NCBI GenBank assembly: GCA_007922305.1
Contig: ML677342.1
Location: 2,017,843 to 2,081,842 of the forward strand
Reading direction: 5' to 3'
Source: Dermatemys mawii
Taxonomy: Eukaryota; Chordata; Testudines; Dermatemydidae
DNA length: 64,000 bases
Under the pieces are notes generated by a model. It worked only from the letters and a program-made list of their open reading frames with translations. It searched no databases and was not told the origin of the DNA. The position numbers were made by a program, and so were the translations under genes. How positions within the stretch are numbered: the stretch's first letter is position 1; each line of letters starts with the position of its first letter. Of the stretch, positions 12,193 to 24,180 are shown piece after piece.

Positions 12193-13224
12193 CTTTAAAC
12201 TGAAAGAAGGGGGGGGGCATGAGGGAAAACAAGATTCTTTAATCTTTTCCCGACCCCACAGGTACACTTTGTATGCACTTTGAAACACAAGATAAGGCTA
12301 GGCTCCAACATTTTTGGGCACAAGCTTTCTCCTCTCCCTCCTAGGGGTTAGCCTCCTTCTGATGGTGTGATCAGACTTCACCCCCATCCCCACCTTCTTG
12401 CTGAGATAAGGAGGAACATTCTGTTCTATCCCACTGATATACATATTACTTGTTATATCTATCCTAGATCATGTTAATCCTGACTCTGCAGGACTCTCAG
12501 TCTCTGTGTAACCACAAAAGTGGGACTTATTAGTTAATATGCCCCTTTCCCTGCCCAAAAAGGGAAAAGCATATATCACTGCTTTATTTAATTTGAACAT
12601 TTGGTGCTGCATGCACACACCTTTCCCACTTTTGATGCACACACAACACTGTGGGATACGGGGAAGAAGGTACAGGGCCTAGCTATGCCAGATGTATGTC
12701 TGTTTCCCCATGTCAGGAGAATCCTCCGCAGGGGACATGCAGATAGTTTCTGTCTGCTTTGTGCAACCCAAACAGTGCAGAGGGTGTAGAACCTGCCCCC
12801 AAAGTATTGATTGTGGCCCCTTGACTGTTTTGAAACAATATGTTAGGCCCTCGGGTTGTAAAGGTTGGACACCAGTGTTCCAAAGGTTTTACTTGCCTTG
12901 CCTTTGCTGAGCCAACCTCCATTTCCATGGAAACAGAAGAAAGACAGCTGGCAGCCAGCAAGTGGGAGTTAGAAGAACTCACCCTCATGCCAATTTCAAC
13001 TGAGTGCTACCATCTGAGACCTGTGATGGATGTTAAAAAGCACCTAGAATTTTTGAAGCAAAATGGCTCCTAATATCTTTAGTATTTTAAGTTTGAATCC
13101 ATGCACAAGGCATTTTAATGAAGCTCTCTTTCACTTGTCTTTACTAAACCTTCTTGTAAAATATACATTCTAGCTTTAAAATATGTTAGTAAATTATTTC
13201 TAGCAAAAGGCCTTTGGGGTAGAC
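12193..13224. other. Non-coding stretch
   Basis: No supported gene is present. A GGGGGGG run occurs near 12210. Overlapping short frames on both strands at 12600-13073 have no recognisable domain. Confidence 0.45.
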
Positions 13225-13320
13225 CCATGAGCACAGAAGCCTAAGTGGTAGGAACTCCTGTTCCTGAATCCTAATTCTACTTCTGGCACTAATTCCCTAT
13301 TGGACACTCGGCAAGTCATT
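13225..13320 (+). repeat. MIR-like SINE, left half
   Basis: The run ending in GGCAAGTCATTTAAT resembles the MIR core (the part reading ...gggcaagtcac ttaac in the family). The expected continuation, TCAGTCTCAATTTCCCC, appears only at 13684, so an insertion seems to split the element. Confidence 0.5.
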
Positions 13321-13682
13321 TAATTAGAGCTTGTCCAAACTTTTCGAAAAGTGCTGTCAATTAAAAAAGGGCCATTTTTCAGAAACTCTTATGAAAAATT
13401 TACATTGTTGACATTTTGTTTTTCATGAAAGGATTTAGTGCCTTTTTATTTTAAAATGAAGATGATTTTAAAATGGAAACAATATCAAAACAGTTATTGA
13501 AATGTTTCATTAACTGAAAATTGAGTAAAATGAAACACTGATAATATTTTTGGCTTTGGAGGGTTTTTTTAGTTTAAGAAATTTGTGAGGAAATCATGAT
13601 TTAAAAAAGAAAAAGAAGAAATAGGATCATTTTGAACTCTTTAAAAAGTCACCTTTTTCATTTTGAAGAAAATAGTTTTCTT
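13321..13682. repeat. Insertion splitting a MIR; unclassified AT-rich element
   Basis: This 360-bp AT-rich block separates the two halves of a MIR. It is full of inverted short blocks (CATTTTTC, GAAAAATG, TTTTCATG, ATTTTGAA), as in foldback elements. No clear target duplication is visible, so the exact ends and class are unknown. Confidence 0.4.
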
Positions 13683-13760
13683 TCAGTCTCAATTTCCCCA
13701 GCTGAATAGTAGTGATAACAACCACCCAAGGAGATCACATTGATCTGGTTCTCTCCACCC
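13683..13760 (+). repeat. MIR-like SINE, right half
   Basis: TCAGTCTCAATTTCCCCAGC followed by GAATAGTAGTGATAACAACC corresponds to the MIR segment after the core (cctcagtttcc ... aatggggataata). It continues the left half that ends near 13320. Confidence 0.5.
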
Positions 13761-16700
13761 TGAGCTACGCAGGTGTGCTCTTCAGCAATATTTAGGGACC
13801 CTCTCTTACTGCATCCGTTATACACCTCCCTTACAGATGGACCTGAAGTACTTACTATTTACTGGGGATCAAAACCAGTTAGACCGACTACAGTTTTTAC
13901 AGTAGTAATTTGGCCCCATTTTGAATGGGAAAATAATGAAACAAATCATTATTATTAATGTGCCACTATCGTCTATCTTTGAGCATCATTAATACTGATA
14001 ATGCCAGCCCAGATGTGGAAAAATTATAATTATTAAAGTGCCTCTAGAGGTAGCACAGATGGCTTTCTGTGGGCCACTGAAAATACTGACCTGTCTTTCC
14101 TTCCTTCTTCAGTGGAATAATGGATTAAAAAAAAAAGATACTAGAGAATTTTGAACATCTGATCTTAACTCTTAAATTAGCCATACGTTGAGCCTCAACA
14201 GATTGACAGTCTTCATTAACATGAATGTAAAGTTTTAATATTTAAAATCTGCATTTTATTAATATTTAATCCAGGGTCATAGGTAATGTCCATGTATATG
14301 AGATAGAAAAGGAAGGAGGAGGTAGCACAGGAATCCAGTTAAATTACTCTTCTTCCTAATTGCAAATGAATCCAAAGATTGAGGCAGTGTTCTTCCTGTA
14401 TGACCTCTAGTGCATATTCAAGGCTTCATTAAACAATACCTTTTGTTCTTGTCAGTTATACGTAAATTCTTTCCCATCCCTATTCCTCTGGCTTCTGTTT
14501 GTGATTCAGTGACAATTTTGGTAAGAACAATAAATAGAGATGTCTGAGTATAACCCATATGGGGATCAAAGATATGATTGTTTCTTAAGTGTTTTCATTC
14601 TCAAGCAATCTAGATCAGCTCTTATTGTCCACTGAAACGTACATTTACTTAAACATTATGCAACAAAAATAAATCACTATATTATTTGTTCTACCCAAGT
14701 ATTTTCATATGCACAGCATTCATATTGATCTAAAACTAAAATACTGTGTGTCATTCATTCCCCTGCACTCAACACTTAATACAGGAAACATCCACTCATG
14801 CCAAATTTTAAATTAAAAGTACAGTAAGAGAGTTCAAAAGATCAAGCTACTACCACAGAAAAGATTGAATGATATTGTTTATTCCCACATAACCACATAT
14901 CTGTGCTATCCAATTCTGCCTAAAATACATAGGTTAATGTACAAAGCAGCAGTAAAACAATAATGGAAATTCAGGGAGAGCTGTAGGGTGTAACTCTTTT
15001 TACACTTAGATGGGTTATAGTGTAGTCCATGAGATAATACAGAGTTGATCATAAGTAGAAAGAAATTAATTTTATTTTCCTCTAGTATCACATATGCATT
15101 GCACAAGATCTAATAATGTGAACAGTTTTCACATACAGAAAATATCAAGTCTTTGACTAGCCAAGCAAGTGCAGAGGAAGGGGAAATGACAAGGAAAGGT
15201 GGCTTGAAGCCACTTTTGCAGCTTCCTGTGCCTGGGGCTTCAAGTGCTGTTCTGGCAGCTGGGGTGCAGGATATTTACTCACAGCAGTGTTAGAATAAAT
15301 CCTTTTTAGGGTGGAAGATGTATGATCACATCCCCTTTATTGATGGTGGTGGAGTGCACAGGGCTTCCTCAGAATGCTTCCCTAAGTCATCTGCTTCTCT
15401 TTGTTTCTGCCATACGGCCCAAATCCTGGAGCCCAGCACGTAGCCTAAGTGCAATGGCAATCTCTGTGGGGTCCAGCAAGGGAATGAATCCTCCGGACAG
15501 GCCCTGGAATGACTGTGGGGCTACTTCACTACTGCTGTAGCCCTTACACCTTTTCTCTCTAAGGCAGAAAAGGTCATTGGCTCTAGAAGGTCCTGACACC
15601 TCTTTCCCCAGCCTGCCTCCACTTTCTTCCAAAACATGACATAGGCTTCCCCTGGCCATGAAGTTCCTGGAGCCTCCTAGTTTCTAGCCCCTATTTCTGC
15701 GCTTCTCCTCTCTCCCCAGATTACAGACTTCACAATCCCAGATTTTCCTCCTTGCAGACTAGATGAAGTATTTCCATACTTTCAAACATTTGAGTTTCAA
15801 GTTGAACCTTAGCACAGAATTTTCTGGGTGTCTAATTGTTGTTTTACCTAATTTTACAAATAGGTTTTTTTTCCTTTTTACCCCAATATGCACTCTAAGC
15901 TTTAACTGCCTCTTAACCAAGCCCATACTCTGGGTGGACTTTCATTATTAGTTTTAGAGGTATTTACAGAAATTAGAAGGTCTACCTAAAAGACCACACA
16001 TTAAAGAGGGACTCTGATGCACCAGAATGACAATTAGTACCATACGCTGATTTCTATTATAGCAATCCAAGCTAGAGGTGTCATGTGTAGTAGCTGTATA
16101 TTGTACTTGGAAACAGTGCACAGCAGACTAGACAAGAGTAAAGCATGTAGGCCCGCAAAGTATAAACAATAGAATATTTGGTTCAAGGTTACAGAATTAG
16201 CACAGCTCTTCTGCCAGTGTTATCTATGCATAGTTCTTTTATCTATATTATCCATTACAGTGAGTGGCACTCTTTAGCAATATGAAAGAATGGAAAGTAC
16301 TGAGCATTGTATTTACAGGATAAAATACTGTATACAAATGAATTGCGATCCACTTAAAAGGATATAGATAATGGCTCCCATTCTTTCATTAAGATCATCA
16401 TTTTTTCATTTGTGCAAGGAATTTGCATTTGTAGTACAGGATTTCAGTGTGAAGTTTCCATCCCCAGTATTTGCAAGTATTGTTTTTTATTGGATATCAG
16501 CTGAATAGCAGAGATGTGGCTATTCTGGCTTATTTTCAAAGCTCCATTCTTTTAAAAGCTGTATGTTAATACTGTATATTGTGACACTGCTTTTCCTTAT
16601 TAATTTTTTCCAGCTGACACTCCCCATGAAGAAGTATCCTGTTTGACCATATCAGTCATGTTTCTCTTTATGACATCACTGAATGTAAGTGAATCTAAAC

Positions 16701-16969
16701 AGGTTACTCTGAAACATGGCTGTTGAAAGAGCATTTGGAAAATAAATATGGACCAGATTCTTCCCTCATCCACACTTAGGAAATAAGAAGCTTGATCCAA
16801 AGTCCACTAACACCAGTTGAAAAGATTTCAGTTCACTTCAATGGACTTTGGCTCAGACCCTAAATCATGAGTAACTCAATTACAATAATTGTGTTACATT
16901 GTTGCAAATCAGGCTACTCTAAGTAAGAGAAGAATCAGGCTCATTGTACTCTTCTCAAACACTGCGGGT
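13761..16969. other. 3.2-kb non-coding stretch
   Basis: I recognise no gene or named repeat. The 90-codon minus frame at 15387-15659 and its plus-strand counterpart (15322-15540) overlap each other without motifs. Confidence 0.5.
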
Positions 16970-17045
16970 AAAATTTTCAATGACACCTAAGTGATTTTGG
17001 AGCCTATGTCCTATTTTCAAAAGCGAATTAGGCACTTAGAATAAA
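16970..17045. repeat. Short TTTTCAAAAG-type repeat fragment
   Basis: GGTAAAATTTTCAATGACACCTAAGTG and CTATTTTCAAAAGCGAATTAGGC match the sequence style of the foldback at 41038-41137 and the segment at 36180-36400 (ATTTTCAAAAGTG...CTAAGT). It is probably a fragment of the same family. Confidence 0.5.
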
Positions 17046-17046
17046 A

Positions 17047-17320
17047 GAATCATAGAACCAAAGGGTTAGAAGAGAGCATGAGGGTCATCTAGTATAACCA
17101 CTTGTTAAGATGCAGGATTTGTTGTGTCTAAACCATCAAAGACAGATGGCTATGTAACCTCTTTGAAAACCTTCTGTCAAGGAGCTTCCATGACTTCTGT
17201 AGGCACTTTGTTCCATTGCTCTACTGTTTTTATAGTTAGGAAGTTTTTCCTGAGATTTAATCTAAAACTGCTATGCAGTAGTTTGAACCCATTGCCCCTT
17301 GTCCTGCCCTCTGTACACTT
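17047..17320 (-). mobile_element. CR1 LINE 3' end fragment
   Basis: The plus strand reads AGAATCATAGAACC near 17047, the reverse complement of a CR1 tail. It is followed by ATCTAGTATAACCACTTG and, about 150 bp on, by TTAGGAAGTTTTTCCTGAG, all in CR1 order and spacing as in the copies at 1042 and 56757. It is more diverged than those two, so probably older or another CR1 subfamily. Only the 3' UTR and the end of ORF2 remain. Confidence 0.8.
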
Positions 17321-17339
17321 AGTAGTTTAAGTCTCAAGC

Positions 17340-18069
17340 CTGAGAATATGTCTTCACTGCAGAGCTAATCCAGCTTCTTCCTCTGATTTTAGCCCAATTC
17401 ACTTTACTGTCCACATGCAAAAACATTTTACCTGGGTTTATATGTGCTTTGCACCTGAGCTTGTGTGCATGGCTGAGAATATAGGTTAGAGCCCAAGTTT
17501 CATTTTAACATAGGTACTACATTTTCTGTTTTGGACACAAGCTGAAACCCAGGTTACAGAACACAGGCTATGATAGTCCTCCATTGCCCTGCATCTGTTT
17601 CTGGTTGTAGAAATGGGTGGTACATTAATAGTGATGATAGCTGGAAAAAAATCACGGTCCTCAGCTGGATTGACACCTTAGCACCAGCTGGCATAGATGT
17701 CACAGATAAAAATGAGGAGCATCCAAAGTTGGTAATGGTTTAGTTTATTATGTTGATGGGCTAAGTACGACAATGGGAATACATAGTATTCAATACAGGA
17801 GCCCAGGAAGGATGGAGAAGTTCTCCCACAATACACTGTAAAACAATTTATAGAGCACCACAGCTCAGTGCAAGGCTAAGAACCATAGGATGCCCTTAGA
17901 AATCTTAGCACCTTCGCATCTTAGCACCAGGTTATAGCAGCACCTGCATGAGCATAGCTACATGCATACAACTCAAATGTAACATAGAACTATAGATGCT
18001 TGCACCTGGGGCTTGGCTAACCTAGGTTTCCATACCTTGGTAAACTCTGCAGTGAAGTCATACCCTGAG
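17340..18069. mobile_element. Unclassified DNA element with 25-bp terminal inverted repeats
   Basis: CTGAGAATATGTCTTCACTG (from 17340) and the reverse complement of 18045-18069, beginning CTCAGGGTATGACTTCACTG, are terminal inverted repeats sharing most of 25 positions. The interior holds another apparent repeat (17690-17960), with TTAGCACC phrases repeated at 17679, 17906 and 17921, which may be a nested insertion. There is no coding capacity. No target duplication is clear. Confidence 0.6.
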
Positions 18070-18365
18070 GCTCCTAAGGGCATGATTCATTGCAAAATTG
18101 CCTTGAGTTGCAGCTCAAGTTTTACCTCAAACTCAAATCCTGTCTGCACAAAAACACCCTTAACTCAAGTGTGGTGGTGCTTTTAACTCAAAATGGCTGG
18201 CCCATAAAGAGATATAGGTTTCAGCTCATCAGCACAACCCTTATATATAGCTTGCATGTTTTTCCACAGTACGGCTGCCCTCACTTGAGCTAGGCTCTAA
18301 CTCGAGAGGATGTAACTCGAGTGTAGATAACTCAAGTTAACACACCAGTGAAAACATACATTAAA
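18070..18365. repeat. MITE-like element rich in CTCAAGTT/AACTTGAG motifs
   Basis: Copies of AACTCAAG, CTCGAG and related palindromic motifs are spaced through the segment (18110, 18160, 18300-18335). The right end, CACCAGTGAAAACATACATT, carries a reversed TGTTTTCACTGGTG-type terminus. It resembles other MITEs here, but I cannot fix both ends. Confidence 0.4.
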
Positions 18366-19760
18366 TCATTTTGGAACTTTGACTTAGAAACTGAATATTG
18401 ACATCACATCTTAAAACTCTCTGTAAAATAACATTACTAAAGCAACCAAAAATAAATAAAGAAGAGGAAAAAACATTCACGTATGTAATGATTAATTTAT
18501 GCCAATATTAGAGTGTATACAAATTTTGCACTATATGTGACTATTAATGAAGCATAAATATAACCCATTAAGATATATTACCAAACTACATAATCAGGCC
18601 AAGTTTTAAAGTTCACCTAGAGGACAAATTAGATTGGCATCTAGTGTTATGCTCAGGTTAAATGTTTCAGCTTTCTGCACATTCTAGGGGTTTTTTATGT
18701 AATTGAATTTATCCCAGCTTCCAGTACCAAAGGATTACATATTATTATTTGAAATAATCTTACTCTGCAGACAAGCAGTACGTTTTCTTTCAACCTATAA
18801 GATATAAACCCAAACATTACCAGCATAGTAAATATGTATGCTTCAGAACTGGAAGAAACAGAAAATGAATACCAGCTAGAATATTTACAATATGACCTGT
18901 TTAAAGAAAAAATGTGTTTGATCTTTGGCAAGTTCCATGACTTTGAACTGACACTAGACAAATGATTATGGAGAGAAGATTCATGAATAGCTACTCCTCC
19001 ACTTGTGGGCTCTTACATTTGACTGTATAGCCAGCATTCCTGACTGTGCAAGATATTTGTTCCCACATATGTTACTAAGGTCACTTATTTTTGGTACATT
19101 AAGACAGAAAGAAAAAAGGTCTTTCAGCAATGTAGCCTCAATTAATTTAAAGCACATGGTAATAGGCTCTAAAATAACAGCATTTTAACCAATGAGTTCA
19201 TTAAACATTTTCACAAATGCATAACCATTATTTTGCTTAGTCAGATGTTTTCTCAAAGGAGAGTTCATTCATTTTAACTGCTTAAAATATATGATGAATG
19301 AAGTAATTTGTTTTTTTATTTACATTTTACCACTGACAATATTTTATTAAAACTACAACCAGAAAAGAGCAGAGGGTAGCTTTAATCAGTATTTAGTTTC
19401 CAGGGCAAAGCTTGCTTTTACATTTAAAGAAATGTTCGAGTTGTGTTCAGAAATGATGGAAAATGAGCTACCCCCAAACTCTGATATATGCATGCTACCA
19501 TAATTAGTTCTGGAAATTGCTGAGGGATCTATAATGCATAACTAAGCTCATAAAATAATGATAGAGATGGTAAACTGTTAAGCTTAAGTATATTCACAAA
19601 TACAGGTTATAGCCCTTGAATATTTAACAAAGGCAGGTTTACTGGAACTGATTTCAGCAGAATCTGCTCAGACATTCTAGTGATGAGCATACCAGCAAGA
19701 TGTACAAACAAATGAAAGAAATAATCACAAAAATAAAGGAAAATCTTATTGCATACAACA
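18366..19760. other. AT-rich non-coding stretch
   Basis: I recognise no gene or named repeat here. Confidence 0.55.
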
Positions 19761-19764
19761 GGAA

Positions 19765-19960
19765 CATATATGGCTAATGGTTAGAGGAGGAGGCAGGTAT
19801 TCCTGAGCTCTATGTACTATACCAATAGCTTGCTGTATGACCTAGGACAAGCCATTTAACTCTTCTGTGCATCCATTTCCCTTTGGTAAAATAGGGATAA
19901 TAACACTTAGCCTTCGTTTTAAAGAGCTTTGAGATCTTCATATGACAAAGGCTTTATAGC
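19765..19960 (+). repeat. MIR-like SINE
   Basis: The order TGGTTAGAGGAGGAGGCAGG, CTGTATGACCTAGGACAAGC, CATTTAACTCTTCTGTGCATCC, AAATAGGGATAATAACACTTAG and AAAGAGCTTTGAGATC follows the MIR consensus: tRNA-like head, core, then the tail with a truncated growth region. It is ancient and diverged, as MIR copies in amniotes usually are. Confidence 0.75.
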
Positions 19961-22344
19961 AGTTTTACCAAATTTTCCCAGGTTTCAAGACATTGCTGTA
20001 GGAAAACAGGGCCATCAGAAGTGCTAGTTCAATATGAAATAAGCAATGGACCACAGTCCATTGTTTGCTCATCTATTTCCAGTGAAGGTGGCCTAAGGTA
20101 GGAAATCAGTCATATAGAAATAGTTCACAACTTTTCACCATTTTAAAATACGTCCAGAAGGCAATACTTAACATTGATATTACAATATCAATGTGTTACT
20201 TGGAGTCCAGTTCTGCAAGGTGCTGAGTACCACCACTGACATGGCAAACTGAAGTATTTTAGCTCAGCCAAGTGGCTTGTATAGTTCAGGCCCTTATAAG
20301 GTCACAGCCATGATATTTTTCATAAATTTAAACCTTGCACATAACGTTACTCATAATAAATAGTTACAACAGACTCTAATAAGAACTCCATGGCCTGAAC
20401 AGATGATTCCATTTCCCCAACTTGTCTGCTACCCCACCTCACACAGCTCTTTTAATCTGGCTGGATGAAATTCCTGAGTAGAGGGTTTACATAAATGATG
20501 CACCACAGAAGTCACACTAAGTTCCATTTTGAGGGTGTATGGAGGCTTTGAGTGCTGGTCCACAGCATAGAGGTTAATTGCACCTCATGTGCACAGGCAC
20601 CAGGATTAAGCCCCTTGAAGTAATTAGAAAAAAACACTATATTTAGGATTAAGACAGGGTACAAAGTGTCTCTCTCCAGCAACCAACACATTCCAGAGTT
20701 ATTCTATGTGTTACAGAGCATTATAGATTTCTAAAAGATGTTTCTTTTCCCTGACGAATTTAGTCATAGTATCCTGAAAGTAGTTCTTACTCATGTAAAT
20801 TGTTGCATTAGCTGTGCGCAATTGAGACCTCATGTAACAAATGATAAAAATAAATAAGGGTGAGTAAGCAACAAGAGTTATCACCATAAATTGTATGGAT
20901 ACTTGAACTTGTTATACAAACATCTTGTTGCTTTTGCCTTTAAAATAAAAAGAACAAATGGAGAGCTTGATTGCAAATGGAAGACACTGGCTCAGAGTTT
21001 GTGCTGTGCCTCCAGAGAGAAAGAGGAGCAAAGGTAGCTTTATGGCATCGGCATTCTGGGCAGCTGTATGAACAAATTAGAGCAGCCAGAGCCTCCTGCT
21101 TGTAGGCTGCTGCATGGTCCAGAGCTGTGACCCATAAAGCAGTATAGGGAATTCTGGGAAGCTTTGGATTGTGGAGCAGGCCATAGGTGCCATCAGGTGT
21201 CTTCTGTAAATCTGAGCAGCACTTGCCTTCTCTAACTCCTTACCAATGCTCCACTCTCAGCACACCCTCTGTGCCAGGTGTTGCAGGGAGAACTAGTGTA
21301 TTATATTTTTGTGGATTGTAGTAATAGGTAAAGAGAGGTAGAGAAGGGTGAATGGGAATTTCACATATATAGACACCTAATGCCATCAGGGGATATCATA
21401 ATTCCCCCAACCATTGCAGAATACTTTTTTATTTTTAGCGTTCAAAGCACTAACGTAAGATAATGTTGCTTTTCATACATTTCAAAAATATGTAAATTCC
21501 AAGTGATTGCATCTGTATTTGTTATGTCACTGTGAATCTGCAGCAAAAAACCCAGCAGATATATTTCATGGTGCCAAAGCCACCCACTGTCTAGTTGTGC
21601 CTACAGGGTAAAGCAACTTTAAGTGTCAGTAAGGATTGGCCTATTCTGAATTAGCGTAAATGATGGGTGAACCAGTTAAACTAACAAAAAAGCATCATGA
21701 CTCCCATGACTGTTCCTCAAACTGAACCCGAACCCCATCCTTTCAAGGGAACTATTCAGTTTAGTGAAAGTCTTGCATTTTGCAGTTGGCACTTGTCTGT
21801 GTAATGAACTGAAGCAAACCCTAGAACAGAACTACACAAACTTAAGGAAGTTCCTAATCCAAACATGAATCCAGATTAAAATTTTGCAGGTGGTCCCTAT
21901 TCTTGTTGGCTCTGAATCAATCCAAAATCTGAAATTGGAATGCTAATTTTGTACTCAGGTTTTCTCTAGTTTATATAAAGGGCCCAGACTACCTCTCTCC
22001 TCTCCAGAATGTCTGCCAGTCCCCTTTTTGCCTTATTCAGTGTGACCGCTCACTTCCATGACATATGTTGCCTTCCATTCTATCATGCCTTGGCCTGCCC
22101 TCCCCTAGAATCTAGGTTCCCACACAACTCTTAGAGGTTTATGGCAAGGTCCAGATGTCTCTCTCTACCGCACGTGCTCATTCATGTGAACAATGCAGGC
22201 TTGGGTGTATTAAGCAGCAGAACATGCCAGAAAGATATAAGATAGATATAAAACCCAGAACATTTGACAGAGGTTTTGGACTCTGCAATGGATCTTCAAA
22301 AGCAGAGCAACTTGTGTAAACACTCTGGGTTTGTGCAGCAATAG
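19961..22344. other. Non-coding stretch
   Basis: No supported gene is present. A mildly GC-richer patch at 20970-21290 could be an unrecognised repeat. Confidence 0.45.
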
Positions 22345-22820
22345 ATGTCTAACATAGACTCACTAAATCGACCGCAGATCGCTCTCCCATTGACTTCTGT
22401 ACTCCACCTGAATGAGAAGAGCAAGGGGAGTCGATAGGAAAGCCTCTCTCATTGACATACTGTAGTGTGGACCCCATGGTAAGTAGATCTAAGTACATCA
22501 ACTTCAGCTTCATTGTTCACCCAGATTGGCGAGTAGTGTTTGATGTATCAGGGATTGATTTATTGCGTCTCATCTAGACGCGATAAATTGATCCCTGAAT
22601 CGACACTTGTATTCCACCTTGGCAGAAGGAGTAAGTGGAGTCAACGGGGGAGCTGCCGCGGTCGATTTGCAGCTGTGAGGACGGCCAGGTAAGTCAAACT
22701 AAGATACTTCAACTTCAATGAATAGCGTAGCTGAGGTTGCGTATCTTAGATCGATCTTCCCACCCTTGTGTAGCCCAGGACTTAGATTGATCTCCCCTGG
22801 TAGTGTAGATAAGGCCTCAG
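22345..22820 (+). mobile_element. Palindrome-bearing MITE (possibly two adjacent or nested copies)
   Basis: The segment contains GGAGTCGATAGG, GTAGTGTGGACC, a palindrome at 22548-22598 and GTCAACGGGGGAGCTGCCGC, then GAGGTTGCGTATCTTAG and a right end with GTGTAGATAAGG. The second part (about 22530-22820) is co-linear with 61985-62255, so they belong to one family. The first part (22345-22530) resembles a related family. CpG-rich phrases contrast with the AT-rich background. It has no open frame of note, although short ORFs at 22699-22996 overlap it. Confidence 0.7.
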
Positions 22821-23084
22821 TCTCCAATGCTACTCTTTTGTTTTGTAACTTTACTGTGAAATTCACCCATCTCAGTGAGGTGGCTTGTTGTTCAATCAAC
22901 TGTTTTTCTCTGCACTGTGCACAGATATCACCTGGTACTTTAATGGGATGGGAGGACATTTCTGTACCTCCACCTTGCACTTTGTTATTTATGTGAATAA
23001 AGTAGCAACCTGCTGCTGCTAACCCATTCTTTGTGCCTGTGTGTCATTTACTGCATGTCCTGATATTCAAATAAAATATTAATC

Positions 23085-23106
23085 AAAGAGAAAGAGAAAG
23101 AGAAAA
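23085..23106. repeat. (AGAGAA)n microsatellite
   Basis: About four tandem units of a GAAAGA-type hexamer. Confidence 0.8.
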
Positions 23107-23149
23107 GACTGTAAAAGTTCATGAATAGCCAGATGTCTGAGGGTTGGTC

Positions 23150-23412
23150 TACAGTAGGGGGTGCTGTTGACCTAAGATAGGCAACTTTAGCTACGTGAAT
23201 AAAGTAGCTGAAGTCGGCGCATCTTAGGACAACTTACCTGTTGTCCTCACGGTGGCAGCGTTCGGCAGTGGACTCCCCTGTTCACTTCAGATTGCGCCTT
23301 TTGGAGAGCTGGAGTTCTGGAGTCAACAGGAGTTCCTTTGGTGATCGATTTATCGCATCTTGACGAGACGTGATAAATTGATTGCCAATAGATCGATCAC
23401 TACCTGCCGGAT
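23150..23412 (-). mobile_element. Palindrome-bearing MITE, reversed and probably truncated copy
   Basis: TTGGTCTACAGTAGGGGG at 23155 is followed by GAAGTCGGCGCATCTTAGG. Further right are GGAGTTCTGGAGTCAACAGG and GATCGATTTATCGCATC...GACGTGATAAATTGATTG. This is the same block order as 61985-62255 but reversed, so the copy lies on the opposite strand. It stops at about 23412 without a clear second terminus. Confidence 0.7.
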
Positions 23413-23972
23413 TGGGTACCCTGAGAGAGGTACGTTCACAGAGAGATGGATGGAACGTGGATCCATTTGAGAAGACATGGCTGGAAAGGGAGGATTAGGT
23501 TCACAAAAGTGTCTCCGGGAATAGGCTCATGAGAAGGTTACAGTTTTGGGGAGCTTTTGAAGAGGAAGAAGCCTATTCCTATTTGGGGAGGGAAAAGACG
23601 GGGTGTGGTAGTACAGCCTCAATCCAAATACACTTTACAAAGAGCCTCTAAAATCTGTCTTGTGCTAATGCATATGACATCTGTTTTAGCGTCACTCATC
23701 ATCATACCAGATCCCTTCAACTGCAAAAGATCATTTCTCTTTCTGGTTCATTTTCTCCTGGATCAGTCACTGTGCTGCTACTGCTTGGGTCCACTCCCTT
23801 GCATTTTCCTGTATTCTGAATGATCATATACATCCATGTTCTCATGGACTACTTTTTATCTTCATATTGTTGATAGCATTAATGTCTGTCCTTAAGTCCT
23901 TTATTACTTAACCCCCCATTCCCACCTCTCTCTCTGATGCAACATTCTCAACCTTCAAACCGAGATGCTCGT
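23413..23972. other. Non-coding stretch
   Basis: I recognise no gene. The 88-codon frame at 23557-23823 has no identifiable domain. Confidence 0.5.
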
Positions 23973-24180
23973 TCCATAGAATTTAAGGCCAGGAAGGACC
24001 ACCAGATCATCAGGCCCTTATGTCACAGGCCACTAATCACCACCCAGCACCCACACAGCAAGTGCAACAACCAGAATTAGATCAATGCATTACAGCCCAG
24101 TATATGTTATATTATAGTAACAAACACAATGTGCTAGACACTACACAAATACATGGGAAAACACAGCTCTGCGTCAAGGA
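23973..24180 (-). repeat. CR1-like LINE 3' fragment
   Basis: CCATAGAATTTAAGGCCAGG, AAGGACCACCAGATCATCAGG and TCACAGGCCACTAATCACCACC follow the order of a CR1-type 3' end that carries its tail at the low coordinate. It is diverged from the other CR1 copies, so it is probably a different subfamily. The last 60 bp (gtgctagacactacac) may belong to another repeat. Confidence 0.55.
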
